From: Candidatus Poseidoniales archaeon
GTDB lineage: Archaea; Thermoplasmatota; Poseidoniia; Poseidoniales; Thalassarchaeaceae
Assembly: GCA_003602595.1 (NCBI GenBank)
Contig: QQRX01000020.1
Coordinates: 12,641-51,456, forward strand
Direction: 5' to 3'
Length of the DNA: 38,816 nt
This document shows positions 21,752-30,037 of the stretch, piece by piece. A model generated the notes under the pieces. It searched no databases. It was not told the DNA's origin and was given only the letters and a program-made list of their open reading frames with translations. The position numbers and the translations under genes are program-made. The number at the start of each line of letters is the position of its first letter. Position 1 is the first letter of the stretch.

Positions 21752-22867
21752 ATGATGGTTCTTCGGGAGATTATGGGAGAAATAGGGGAGAAGAGAGGAA
21801 ATAGTTTTTTCATGACTATTTTGAATCCCTCTACTTTATCGCATTTAATTATATTATTATTCAATACTTCATTATTATACACGTTAATGAAGTATGAATT
21901 GGGATATCTTGGAACGAATGGGAGCTTGATTTTTCTTTCATTATCAATCTCATATGTTATTATAGCGATAATTATCTCATCAAGACTTGGAGAAATGATA
22001 TTCAATGTAAAAGATGATGGAGAGGGCATATTTACAAAAAAATATTTTATCAAAGCGTCTATTTCCATAGCCCCTGCTGTTGTAATTGCGATTTTGTTAT
22101 TTATAACTTTAAAATATTTATTTGAAATAAAGAATATTAACTATTTTATGAGTTCCCTTTTCATATTACTTTCAATAGGGCAAGGATTATCCCTTGTGTT
22201 TGGTAGCCTGATGTTCATTGAAAAGAGAGATTCAGTAAAACAAAGTAAGGTTTCAAAACATAATATTGCCTTCAGAACTCTCGGCCTAATCATGATATTT
22301 ATCCCTCTTGTTTGGTGGTTTGGTTATGGTGCAGAAAATGTATCAGAATCAAATATAAAAGTTCATATTTTGTGGTTTTTATTCTTTTTAATAATCTCTT
22401 CAATAAGTTATCTTATGGACATTTATACTTCCAATATTAGAAAAAATTTGGGAGATAAGGGGCATTTAGGAGACTTGTTTATGAGTGTTTTAATTTTTTC
22501 TTCCTGTTGGCACATATTAAGCGCATGGAGAAGAAATACTTGGTTAGTAGATTCTGTTGATGGATTAATGCTTATTGAAGAAGGTGTGTTAATGATTATA
22601 ACAATATTTTTCGCTGTAACTTCAATGATAAATAGAGGTAAGAAAAGAGGCATCGATATTTTTGGTGGTGGGTCTGCAATATTTTGGGGCATTTCCTTTG
22701 GGTATATGTATGCAGGTAGCATAAGTTCACTTACTATACTTTCTGAACAATTGACAGAAAGTAGCCTATTACAGACAACTGCCATAGGACATATAATCAC
22801 TGCATTGGTAATTTTATTGATTTTACCATTTTCAATTAAGAAAATCAACCAAGAAGAAGAAGAGTGA
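21752..22867 (+). CDS. Polytopic membrane protein of unknown function
   Basis: Up to 371 residues with about ten hydrophobic helices, e.g. LIILLFNTSLLYTLM, ISYVIIAIIIS, the segment around APAVVIAILLFITL, LIMIFIPLVWWFGYG, HILWFLFFLIISSISYLM, an EEGVLMIITIFFAVTSM helix and one near the end. No transporter or enzyme motif is recognised. Charged loops include SRLGEMIFNVKDDGEG and TSNIRKNLGDKGHLGD. The start is uncertain: ATG 21752, ATG 21773 and ATG 21809 (MTILNPST, preceded by GAGAGGAAA) are all in frame; the last still gives a complete set of helices. It ends next to the stop of the convergent FtsZ-family gene, with no bases between. Confidence 0.7.
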   Translation: MMVLREIMGEIGEKRGNSFFMTILNPSTLSHLIILLFNTSLLYTLMKYELGYLGTNGSLIFLSLSISYVIIAIIISSRLGEMIFNVKDDGEGIFTKKYFIKASISIAPAVVIAILLFITLKYLFEIKNINYFMSSLFILLSIGQGLSLVFGSLMFIEKRDSVKQSKVSKHNIAFRTLGLIMIFIPLVWWFGYGAENVSESNIKVHILWFLFFLIISSISYLMDIYTSNIRKNLGDKGHLGDLFMSVLIFSSCWHILSAWRRNTWLVDSVDGLMLIEEGVLMIITIFFAVTSMINRGKKRGIDIFGGGSAIFWGISFGYMYAGSISSLTILSEQLTESSLLQTTAIGHIITALVILLILPFSIKKINQEEEE

Positions 22868-23776
22868 TTAAAGTCCGCTGAGGACTGCAACTAATCTAAG
22901 TTTACCAATCATTTCTTCACTAGCACGAGCACCTAAAATAACTTGACAATCAGGATCTAAAACTGATAAGAAACCATCAGAAACTAAATTTAAATGTGAT
23001 AATGTCATATCTGGCCCACCTTCAACTTGGATTAGGCAGCCTTTTGCTCCTTCGACATTTATGTCATAAAGAGGAGATTGCTGTGCAACTCTTACAACTT
23101 TTTCTGGTTCATCGGTATGGCCAGTACCAACGACCAATGTAGCATTTCCTGGCTTACCGACTATTGACTTTAAATCCATCAGATCAAGATTTATTTTTCC
23201 TACCTTGGACAATGTAGTCACCAAACCTTCTACCAATTCTTCTATCCACTCTGATCCTGATTCCCAGTCTGATTTACGATCTCTTGCCTGCCATGCAAGT
23301 CTTTCCATGCTCAATTTTATGCACATATCTGAAGCATTATCTATTTCAGGTAGAACATCCTTAGCAATAGTGGATCGGAAGGGTTGTTCAGCAAAAGGTA
23401 AACCGACGATAGTAATAACTACGCTATCTGAATTTTTTCCAATAGTGGCTAGTTCAGCAGAAATTCCAGAACCTGTTCCTCCTCCTAATCCTGACAAGAT
23501 TATAACTAATTCTGAATCATTAAATAATGATTGAAAATCACCAATTCCATCGTTTAAACGATGTTTTGCCATCCTCCTTAGTGTAGCAGAACCTTTGTCT
23601 TCATCACCCAATGATAGTTGGAGACAATGAGCAGCGTTTGCATCTGAAAATGATTTTTTATCAACATCAATTAAAAGTAAATCAGCAGAACCTTCAGGGC
23701 ATCTAGAGTGTGCTTTTGTAGCCCATTTACAGCCTATCCCTCCAGCACCCAAAATCAATATAGAACTTCGGTCCAC
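22868..23776 (-). CDS. FtsZ-family GTPase (short)
   Basis: A 302-residue member of the FtsZ/tubulin/CetZ superfamily. Visible are the T1 loop GAGGIGCKW at the N-terminus, the tubulin signature SGLGGGTGSG near 95-104, and the T7 catalytic loop NLDLMD near 200 (consensus NxDxxD), which activates GTP hydrolysis in the adjoining subunit. The end, LRLVAVLSGL, matches the last strand of the FtsZ C-terminal domain. The form GGGTGSG resembles tubulins and CetZ rather than the GGGTGTGAAP of typical FtsZ, while T7 is FtsZ-like. The protein lacks the usual N-terminal leader and the C-terminal peptide that binds SepF/FtsA. Start codon is GTG at 23776, with a TATA-like box 28 bases ahead. Cell division or shape control is expected. 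Confidence 0.88.
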   Translation of the reverse strand: MDRSSILILGAGGIGCKWATKAHSRCPEGSADLLLIDVDKKSFSDANAAHCLQLSLGDEDKGSATLRRMAKHRLNDGIGDFQSLFNDSELVIILSGLGGGTGSGISAELATIGKNSDSVVITIVGLPFAEQPFRSTIAKDVLPEIDNASDMCIKLSMERLAWQARDRKSDWESGSEWIEELVEGLVTTLSKVGKINLDLMDLKSIVGKPGNATLVVGTGHTDEPEKVVRVAQQSPLYDINVEGAKGCLIQVEGGPDMTLSHLNLVSDGFLSVLDPDCQVILGARASEEMIGKLRLVAVLSGL

Positions 23777-23797
23777 ACATTCCGATAGAGGATAGAG

Positions 23798-23811
23798 ATT
23801 TATAATATACT
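23798..23811 (-). promoter_or_regulatory. TATA-like promoter element for the FtsZ-family gene
   Basis: Minus-strand GTATATTATAAATC is a strong archaeal TATA-like box centred about 28 bases before the GTG start. It sits in the 33-bp gap after the TPR gene, showing that the GTPase gene can be transcribed independently with a very short or absent leader. Confidence 0.5.
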
Positions 23812-24115
23812 AATCATAATTGAGATATCGTTGATAACGACGTCTCTCGTCTCTTGCCCAAGCATTATCGGGTTCTAATTTCAAAACTTTATCATAGTAG
23901 TTTATAGCATTCTCAAAATCGGATAAATATCGACCTTGCATATGGCCCATCACATTCAAGACAGGAATACAATCAGGGCTATCGTCAATTAGTTTCAATA
24001 ATATTGATTCTGCTTCAGAAATTTCCATCAATTCCATGTGATCTTCGGCCAACCCTAAATCTCTAATTTGTTGATCATTTAGTTCGTATATATTACGCCA
24101 AGTAGGGCCTGCCAT
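23810..24115 (-). CDS. Small TPR-repeat protein
   Basis: A protein of about 101 residues (MAGPTWRNIYEL...). It contains a helical repeat region resembling tetratricopeptide repeats: EISEAESILLKLIDDSPDCIPVLNVMG near 35-60 and FENAINYYDKVLKLEPDNAWA near 70-92, with the typical Ala/Gly/Pro positions (LEPDN.WA). TPRs mediate protein-protein contacts. I start at ATG 24115. Upstream in-frame ATGs at 24139 and 24163 exist, but the TATA-like box at 24152-24163 overlaps the latter, excluding it. It is followed after 33 bp by the FtsZ-family gene in the same direction, so a role linked to division is possible but only suggested by position. Confidence 0.65.
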   Translation of the reverse strand: MAGPTWRNIYELNDQQIRDLGLAEDHMELMEISEAESILLKLIDDSPDCIPVLNVMGHMQGRYLSDFENAINYYDKVLKLEPDNAWARDERRRYQRYLNYD

Positions 24116-24151
24116 AACCGTCCCTTGAAGCCATAACATTTTAGTTTTCTG

Positions 24152-24163
24152 AGATATATACAA
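24152..24163 (-). promoter_or_regulatory. TATA-like promoter element for the TPR gene
   Basis: Minus-strand TTGTATATATC lies about 42 bases before ATG 24115. Normal spacing predicts a start near 24132-24135 and a leader of about 20 bases, which argues for ATG 24115 rather than either upstream ATG. Confidence 0.42.
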
Positions 24164-24252
24164 TTGATAAAAAATTAAGCAGTGTGAAAGCGCAATACTG
24201 GAACCTTAATAGTCTCCTTTAATGTGGGCGTATTACTCATAGAGGCCAAAGC

Positions 24253-25071
24253 ATGCAAGGGTTGGATTTGTTCTCTAAGAGACTCATGGTTTTGAGTCTA
24301 ATTTTGATGTTTATTGCTGGCACTAGTCAAGCACTACATTCTGGCGTTGGAGGAGATGTTAACAATGAAGGAGATGTTACAATTGCAGGATGTACATGTC
24401 ATGCTTCAGAACCAGATAATTCAGTAACCATAGTTTTAGATGGAGTTCCTTATCATTATTCAACAAATACAAACTATGAGATGAAAATCCAATTAATTGG
24501 TGGTCCAGACATATTAAGTGGAGGTCAAACAGGAGGTTTTTCCATTAGGGTAAGTAGTGGCACTCTATCGGCAGCAGAAGGATATGAAAACTTAGTTCAA
24601 AATTGGGAAGGCGATGTAAGTACTCTTACTCACACTTCATCTGGATCAGAAACTGAAGATAGAGCCTGGGGCCTGATATGGAGCTCTCCAGAAGCTAGCG
24701 AAGAAGAGCCAGTTACAATCTGGCTTGTTGGAAATTCCGTTAATGGCGACCAAATACCTTCAGCTTTAGATAGATGGAATAGGTTAAGTGTTACTCTAGA
24801 AGAAGGCGAAGATAATGGGAAAACGAGAACAATTTTTTCTGGGAATGGGGATATCAATCCTCCTGCACCAATAAATGAGGAGGTTGATTTGCACCATATG
24901 GGAGCTAAATTAAGAGCACATTGGCTAGGTCTTCTTGGTTTTGGGGCAGTAATTTTAGTGATTATATTTTGTGGATTTTTCTTGAGATACGGATTTTCAA
25001 GACATTATGAAGGCCGTAGTAATCTATTGAGGCTTAGAATTAAACACCTCCGAAGAGGTGATCAACTATGA
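24253..25071 (+). CDS. Secreted CxCH protein, choice-of-anchor V/reeler-like, C-terminally anchored
   Basis: A 272-residue protein at the head of the respiratory locus. Residues ~10-28 form a signal peptide. Just after it comes AGCTCHA (near 47-50), placed where related 'choice-of-anchor V' proteins carry a CxxCH motif; here the spacing is C-x-C-H, so ordinary haem c attachment is not supported. The beta-rich body follows (GGFSIRVSSGTLSA, AWGLIWSSPEA, RWNRLSVTLEEGE), then a Pro-rich linker, one membrane helix at ~222-246 (WLGLLGFGAVILVIIFCGFF), and a basic cytoplasmic tail. The stop overlaps the next gene as ATGA. Ribosome site AGAGG. An extracellular partner of the Rieske/cytochrome b complex is a reasonable inference. 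Confidence 0.75.
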   Translation: MQGLDLFSKRLMVLSLILMFIAGTSQALHSGVGGDVNNEGDVTIAGCTCHASEPDNSVTIVLDGVPYHYSTNTNYEMKIQLIGGPDILSGGQTGGFSIRVSSGTLSAAEGYENLVQNWEGDVSTLTHTSSGSETEDRAWGLIWSSPEASEEEPVTIWLVGNSVNGDQIPSALDRWNRLSVTLEEGEDNGKTRTIFSGNGDINPPAPINEEVDLHHMGAKLRAHWLGLLGFGAVILVIIFCGFFLRYGFSRHYEGRSNLLRLRIKHLRRGDQL

Positions 25072-25517
25072 AAGACGACGTTGTAATGAAACTATTGCGA
25101 GAAGTCAGTAGCGGAAAAATAACCGTTGAAGAGGCTAGAGATGCCTTGGAAGGAGTGGAATTATCGGAAGAGAATTATACAAAGGCGGTTGATCATGGCG
25201 TATTTAATATGCCAAAACCAGGTACTATCGTCAGAGCAAGTATCTCGCCATCAGGAGACTCTTGGTTAATAATTCTGGTAGGATTATGGGGGATACTTTG
25301 GACTTTATTTTGGTCAGGTTCTTTATCATATGGACTCTACAACCATTGGGATCAACAAATTCTTGCATTTAATTTAGGAATGACATTACTTACTTTAATA
25401 ATAATGGGAATTGTATATTTGAAATATGTAATGCCAGACGTTGTAGTTGTCAAGCACAGAAGAAACAAATATATAACTAAGAATGATACTGAAGCATGGA
25501 AAAAATATGAGGCATGA
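25068..25517 (+). CDS. Small two-helix membrane protein of the respiratory locus
   Basis: A 149-residue protein. The first ~45 residues are soluble with a short helical pair (MKLLREVSSGKITVEEARDALEG), similar to small SHOCT-like oligomerisation motifs. Two membrane helices follow at ~66-90 (WLIILVGLWGILWTLFWSG) and ~100-124 (LGMTLLTLIIMGIVYLKYVM), then a basic tail. It overlaps the genes on both sides by four bases (ATGA), so it is translationally coupled to the CxCH protein and the Rieske protein and is likely an accessory subunit of the same complex. No cofactor ligands are apparent. Confidence 0.75.
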   Translation: MKDDVVMKLLREVSSGKITVEEARDALEGVELSEENYTKAVDHGVFNMPKPGTIVRASISPSGDSWLIILVGLWGILWTLFWSGSLSYGLYNHWDQQILAFNLGMTLLTLIIMGIVYLKYVMPDVVVVKHRRNKYITKNDTEAWKKYEA

Positions 25518-26365
25518 CGATGGCAAGAAAGTTTAAACTACGTCCCATTCCTACTCAATCTGATGTAGAAGATGAATCTATTAAAATGATAGATAGAAGA
25601 GAATTTATGAGGTTATCTTTTAATACGGCAGCAGGATTAATCACAATGGCTAGTTTAGGTAGTGTAGGGTTTGCTGCATTGTTGATGGGGCAACCTGAAT
25701 CCGATGGAGGAGATAGTGCCGTAAGATTTTGGGTTCCTTCAGGAGCGGAGGATACTTCATGGTACGGAGATAAGCACTTAGAGCCTATGAATTATAGTTC
25801 TTTTCAAGCAGCAGCAGCAGCCACAAACACAGGCATGATAGGTGCTCAAGGAGTATGGTCAGGACTTCCAGTGAACGTTGTTTATGTCCCTCATGAAGAA
25901 AATAAAGATTTACCTCCACAGTCTGATAAACCTAGATTTCAATACTTAGATGGGTATGATCTTGGAGGAAAATATATTGGTTCTGGAAGAGAAGTGGAAG
26001 ACGATGATACATATAGTTCGTTATCAATACATGACAATATGATAATTATTTTCTCGAGATGCCCTCACTTGTGCTGTATACCAGGATGGCAATTAGTCAC
26101 CAATAATTACACTGGAGATACTTGGGCGGCAGGTGGAACTGATGAAGGTGGAGATAAGCTATTTTGCATATGTCATTCTAGTAGATTCGACCCCACTGCT
26201 ATTGAAAAAAATAGCATGGGTAAAGGTGTTCCATTTGAGTTTATTGGGATTAGAAAAACTGGGGGGCCTGCTCCAAATGGAATGCCTCTTATACCGTTTA
26301 CAGTCAATGGCGATATAGTAGAAGCATTGCCTGATTTCAAGGATTGGTATGCATATTGTGGATGA
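25514..26365 (+). CDS. Rieske 2Fe-2S protein with Tat-like signal anchor
   Basis: A 283-residue subunit of a cytochrome bc-type quinol oxidase complex. Residues ~25-60 hold a twin-Arg-type signal (DRREFMRLSF followed by a hydrophobic helix), consistent with export of a folded Fe-S protein and N-terminal anchoring. The cluster ligands are CPH in CPHLCC near 183 and C-x-C-H in CICHSS near 218, giving two Cys, two His and the two disulfide Cys. The canonical Gly residues of CTHLGC and CPCHGS are replaced by Cys and Ser. Between them lies a longer insertion (about 30 residues, WQLVTNNYTGDTWAAGG). The gene overlaps its upstream neighbour by four bases and sits nine bases before cytochrome b, a typical pair. 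Expected to carry electrons from quinol to an extracellular acceptor. Confidence 0.92.
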   Translation: MTMARKFKLRPIPTQSDVEDESIKMIDRREFMRLSFNTAAGLITMASLGSVGFAALLMGQPESDGGDSAVRFWVPSGAEDTSWYGDKHLEPMNYSSFQAAAAATNTGMIGAQGVWSGLPVNVVYVPHEENKDLPPQSDKPRFQYLDGYDLGGKYIGSGREVEDDDTYSSLSIHDNMIIIFSRCPHLCCIPGWQLVTNNYTGDTWAAGGTDEGGDKLFCICHSSRFDPTAIEKNSMGKGVPFEFIGIRKTGGPAPNGMPLIPFTVNGDIVEALPDFKDWYAYCG

Positions 26366-26374
26366 GGTATTAAG

Positions 26375-27241
26375 ATGATTCAATTTTGGTTTTTGTGGTT
26401 ATTTATAGCACTGGTTGTTGTTATAGTCGCATTTACATTACGAAAAGAAAGGGATGATATGCCTAGAAAGGATATTTTAAGAGCTGTAGAATCTAATGCC
26501 AGTGAAATGGGATTTTCAGAAAAAATATTCTTATGGGCATTTTCATGGTTAGATACTAGATTTAGAATACAAGACTATTGGGGAATGAGTAGGGATGCAT
26601 TCCACAGCGTCCATAGACAGATGCCCCTAACTCATGCTGAAAAATACAAATTAAGAATAATATGGTATTGGTATCCATTATATTGTTTAGGAGGAATTTC
26701 ATTCCTAGCTTTCATAATATTAGTCATAACCGGAAGTATTCTTGGATTATATTATGTCCCTGGAGGAGAGGGAGATCCAACTCCTGCATATAGTAGTATG
26801 GAATTTATTATGACCACTTTACCGTTTGGATACATCATTCGTTCAATACATCACTGGACTACACATTTTATGGTTGCAGCAGTATTCTTACACATGTGTA
26901 GAGTATACTTTACAGGAGCATATCGTAATCCAAGAGAATTAAATTGGTTAATTGGAGTAGCATTGATGTTTTTTGTGATATTCTTTGGTTACTCAGGATA
27001 CCTTCTACCATGGGATAGTTTGGCATTTGGTGCTGCCACGATTGGAATCAATATGGCAACTGCAACACCTTTAATCGGAGATTGGATGGCAAATGCATTG
27101 TTTGCAGGAACTACATTGTCAGGCCAAACTGTTACTAGGATGTACTTTTTGCATGTTTTCATATTGCCTGTATTAGTTACTACATTAATCCTTATTCATC
27201 TATTTATCGTCTGGGTACAAGGAATTGCTGAACCACATTAA
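26375..27241 (+). CDS. Cytochrome b (N-terminal, b6-type)
   Basis: The di-haem membrane subunit of the quinol-oxidising complex, 288 residues. An extra N-terminal helix (residues ~3-22) precedes the four-helix b6 core. Helix B carries H-x13-H (HHWTTHFMVAAVFLH, near 164-178), helix C contains GYSGYLLPW, and helix D carries H-x14-H (LHVFILP...LIH near 265-280). The x14 spacing is that of b6 rather than mitochondrial cytochrome b. All four haem ligands are therefore present. The C-terminal half of cytochrome b (the subunit IV/PetD equivalent) is encoded by the next gene, 12 bases on, but fused to another module. Operon with the Rieske gene; AGGAGA lies before the next start. Confidence 0.95.
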   Translation: MIQFWFLWLFIALVVVIVAFTLRKERDDMPRKDILRAVESNASEMGFSEKIFLWAFSWLDTRFRIQDYWGMSRDAFHSVHRQMPLTHAEKYKLRIIWYWYPLYCLGGISFLAFIILVITGSILGLYYVPGGEGDPTPAYSSMEFIMTTLPFGYIIRSIHHWTTHFMVAAVFLHMCRVYFTGAYRNPRELNWLIGVALMFFVIFFGYSGYLLPWDSLAFGAATIGINMATATPLIGDWMANALFAGTTLSGQTVTRMYFLHVFILPVLVTTLILIHLFIVWVQGIAEPH

Positions 27242-27253
27242 GGAGATTTTGAA

Positions 27254-30037
27254 ATGGGATTATTAGATAGGTTTGGAAGGATTGCAGATACTTACATCAG
27301 TGAAAGAGATGCACTTGTTGAAGCAGAACAAGAAAGGAGAAGGGTTTTTGTTGGTCATTCTTTTTGGCCAACAGAAGTATTGAGAGATACAATAATCTTT
27401 GCAAGCATGATTATGGTAATATGCTTTTACTCATGGATTGTACCTCCTCCATTGCATAGTGCTGCTGATCCTTTTGCACAAGCTGGATTCGTATTCCCTG
27501 ATTGGTATGTTTTATTTTCTTACGGATATCTAAGATGGGGAGAATATTTGCCTCAATACACTATACCTGCAGGACCTATTGGGGATTTCTTTGGTCAGCC
27601 ATTCATTTACTGGAATGCTGCTTGGTGGGGTGCTGCAATAACAGGCATTCCGGTGGCAATTCTAGCATTACCTCCTTTCATTATTGGAAAAAGAGAAAAG
27701 AGAGGAGTTGAGGATCCTTGGTTTGCAAGTGCTGGTGCTGCATATTTGGCACATGTATGGTTCATATCTGTTTTCTCAATTAATATATTCTTAGAATTGT
27801 ATGCGAAAGATTTGACTAACTATTGTTTTATAGATTCGCATCAGAACTTTCTCTGTGGCCGACAAGCACCTTGGACGGCCACGATTTTTAATGCAATACC
27901 TTGGATTTTAACGGCTATTTTCTTATTTGTAGTGCTTTATTTTGTAATCAGAAAGTTTTTACTAAATACTATGGGAGCCCGTGTCAATCCAAAGATTGGT
28001 AAACAAATTACAATTGGGACTTTAATAATAACAGTCCTCATTTCTACCGCGACATGGCCTATTTATGAAGGAGGTTTTTGGAACTATGGTGGGCTTGGTG
28101 CTATGGATAGTATATCTCAATTAGATGAGATGAAAGAACAACCAGAAGATACCTTAGTTCATTATGGTAAAGGAAATGTATGGGAGGCATGGGAAGATGA
28201 GTGTTTGCCTTATTCAGAAACCACTGGACTATCGGTATGGGACACTATTGAAGCAGAAGATTATGAAGATTGGTGTGTAATTACAGCTTCTAATTGGGTT
28301 AATTGGGGAATTTACCAACCAACTAAATATAAAATAATTGATTTTGCGGGAGTTAATGGGCACGCTGATCCTGAAACAAATAGGAATACTGCTGTGTCTG
28401 AATTCACATACAATGGCGACTCTAATAATCTCGAGCAGACAGTTTCCGAATCTAAAACATTCACTGTAGAAGACTTGGGAGTAGATAAAATTCCAACAGA
28501 CATAGGATGTAACTTTAGAACATCTACTTATGGTGTTGGGACACACAGTCAGAGTATGAGTTTAGAAAACTCATTAGGAGAAAACATATGGAACATGGAA
28601 GGTAATTCTTGTACAACTGAAACAATTTATTTGGATTCTGGAGAATCATATATTTTACATTACAGTACAACTTCATCAGGAGTTAATGAAAGTGTTTCTA
28701 TGATTACAGACTATAATGCAGTAGCATATCAACCGTTGATATTGGCTGAAGATGGTACAGCATTAATTAGAGAAGACAGTACTTTAACTATTGAAGAAAT
28801 AGAAGAGATGGCAGTTAAAAATCCTACTTATCATAAAAATCCTAAAAGTCTCGATGCAAAATTGATTTATTCACTATTTATTCCCTGTCTAGGAGTAGGA
28901 GCAATGGTCTTCATGTTAATGCGTAGTATGGCAAGAGGATACGAATGGGAAATGAATAAGTGTTATGGTTGTGACTTATGTGATGATGCATGTCCTGTAA
29001 GATTATTTAATGCAGGCGATAAATTGAATATAATCTACAATACATGGAATAATGAAGATGATGGAGTTCCACTGTATTCATGCTTGACATGTAGTGCATG
29101 TACTAATGCATGCCCTCAATTAGTTGATTATGATTCATATGTTGATATTAGAAGGAATTTGATAGTAGGAGGACCTCCAGCTGCTGAAATACCGCATACC
29201 GTTTTACAAGCAGTATTAGCTGCAGAAGCAGATGAAGATGAAGCATTTATCTCGACGGAAGATTATCCGATTGATTCTAATGTTGGATATTACCCTGGTT
29301 GTGTAGATTATATCGACCAAGAAATGATTTTTAGTCATGTTAATGAAGGGACAATGAATCTTGGAGAAACTACAACTGCTGCTTTTACTCTATTTGAAGA
29401 ACTAGGTCAAGAAGTGACATACTTAGGAAGAGATTTTCTAAAATGTTGCGGCCATGATCAAAAGTGGCAAGGATTAACAGAGGTTTTCGAGAAATTGAAA
29501 CAGTATAACCAAAAGAAAATTGGCGAAAGTGGAATAGACACTTTAGTAACTTCATGTGCAGAATGCTTCAGAACGTTTGCTTTAGACTATGAATTAGATG
29601 ATATGAAGGTCATGCACACTACTGAATATCTGACCGAGAAGGGTTTTGATATGGAATTACAAACTGAAGAAGATATTACAGTAACATATCATGACCCATG
29701 TAGAATAGGTAGGCAGATGAATATCTATGATGAGCCTAGGGACCTAGTCCAATCCGTAGACGGAGTCAGTCTTGTTGAAATGGAGCATAATAAAGAAGAT
29801 GGATTGTGTTGTGGAGTATCAAGTATGATGTCATGTAATGAAAATAGCAGAGGTTTGAGATTACAACGTTTTGATGAAGTCAAAGCCACTGGGGCAGACA
29901 TTATGTTGACATCATGCCCTAAGTGCGTTAGTCACTTCGAATGTTTGAAATTCGAAGGTGATCCTAGGCATGATTTCGAAATATTGGATGTTGTTAGTTT
30001 CTTAGCAAGACAAGTTAATGCCAAAAAAAATAATTAA
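27254..30037 (+). CDS. Fusion: cytochrome b C-terminal half (PetD-like) + HdrD-like ferredoxin/CCG module
   Basis: A 927-residue protein of unusual build. Residues ~33-190 are PetD-like, with membrane helices, PPLHSAADP and the Qo-site motif PDWY (near 82; PEWY in ubiquinone/plastoquinone complexes). Further helices lie at ~215-240 and ~252-275. Residues ~285-530 form a Glu/Thr-rich beta domain predicted outside the membrane, then a helix at ~538-558. The cytosolic end has two 4Fe-4S motifs (CYGCDLCDDACP near 570, CLTCSACTNACP near 610) and two complete CCG domains: C...CCGHD...SCAEC near 680-770 and DPC...CCGVS...SCPKC near 814-890. CCG domains in HdrB/HdrD hold non-cubane or 4Fe-4S catalytic clusters. 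The likely job is electron exchange between a cytosolic thiol/disulfide or hydroxyacid reaction and the quinone pool; the substrate cannot be read from sequence. Confidence 0.93.
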   Translation: MGLLDRFGRIADTYISERDALVEAEQERRRVFVGHSFWPTEVLRDTIIFASMIMVICFYSWIVPPPLHSAADPFAQAGFVFPDWYVLFSYGYLRWGEYLPQYTIPAGPIGDFFGQPFIYWNAAWWGAAITGIPVAILALPPFIIGKREKRGVEDPWFASAGAAYLAHVWFISVFSINIFLELYAKDLTNYCFIDSHQNFLCGRQAPWTATIFNAIPWILTAIFLFVVLYFVIRKFLLNTMGARVNPKIGKQITIGTLIITVLISTATWPIYEGGFWNYGGLGAMDSISQLDEMKEQPEDTLVHYGKGNVWEAWEDECLPYSETTGLSVWDTIEAEDYEDWCVITASNWVNWGIYQPTKYKIIDFAGVNGHADPETNRNTAVSEFTYNGDSNNLEQTVSESKTFTVEDLGVDKIPTDIGCNFRTSTYGVGTHSQSMSLENSLGENIWNMEGNSCTTETIYLDSGESYILHYSTTSSGVNESVSMITDYNAVAYQPLILAEDGTALIREDSTLTIEEIEEMAVKNPTYHKNPKSLDAKLIYSLFIPCLGVGAMVFMLMRSMARGYEWEMNKCYGCDLCDDACPVRLFNAGDKLNIIYNTWNNEDDGVPLYSCLTCSACTNACPQLVDYDSYVDIRRNLIVGGPPAAEIPHTVLQAVLAAEADEDEAFISTEDYPIDSNVGYYPGCVDYIDQEMIFSHVNEGTMNLGETTTAAFTLFEELGQEVTYLGRDFLKCCGHDQKWQGLTEVFEKLKQYNQKKIGESGIDTLVTSCAECFRTFALDYELDDMKVMHTTEYLTEKGFDMELQTEEDITVTYHDPCRIGRQMNIYDEPRDLVQSVDGVSLVEMEHNKEDGLCCGVSSMMSCNENSRGLRLQRFDEVKATGADIMLTSCPKCVSHFECLKFEGDPRHDFEILDVVSFLARQVNAKKNN

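Noticed and set aside
22423-22890. Leftward frame of 155 codons across the polytopic membrane gene and the FtsZ-family 3' end
   Set aside because: Antisense to hydrophobic helices and overlaps the real FtsZ-family stop; no independent support.
24385-24420. Haem c attachment site in the secreted protein
   Set aside because: The motif is C-x-C-H, not CxxCH, so covalent haem binding is not supported; kept only as an odd motif.
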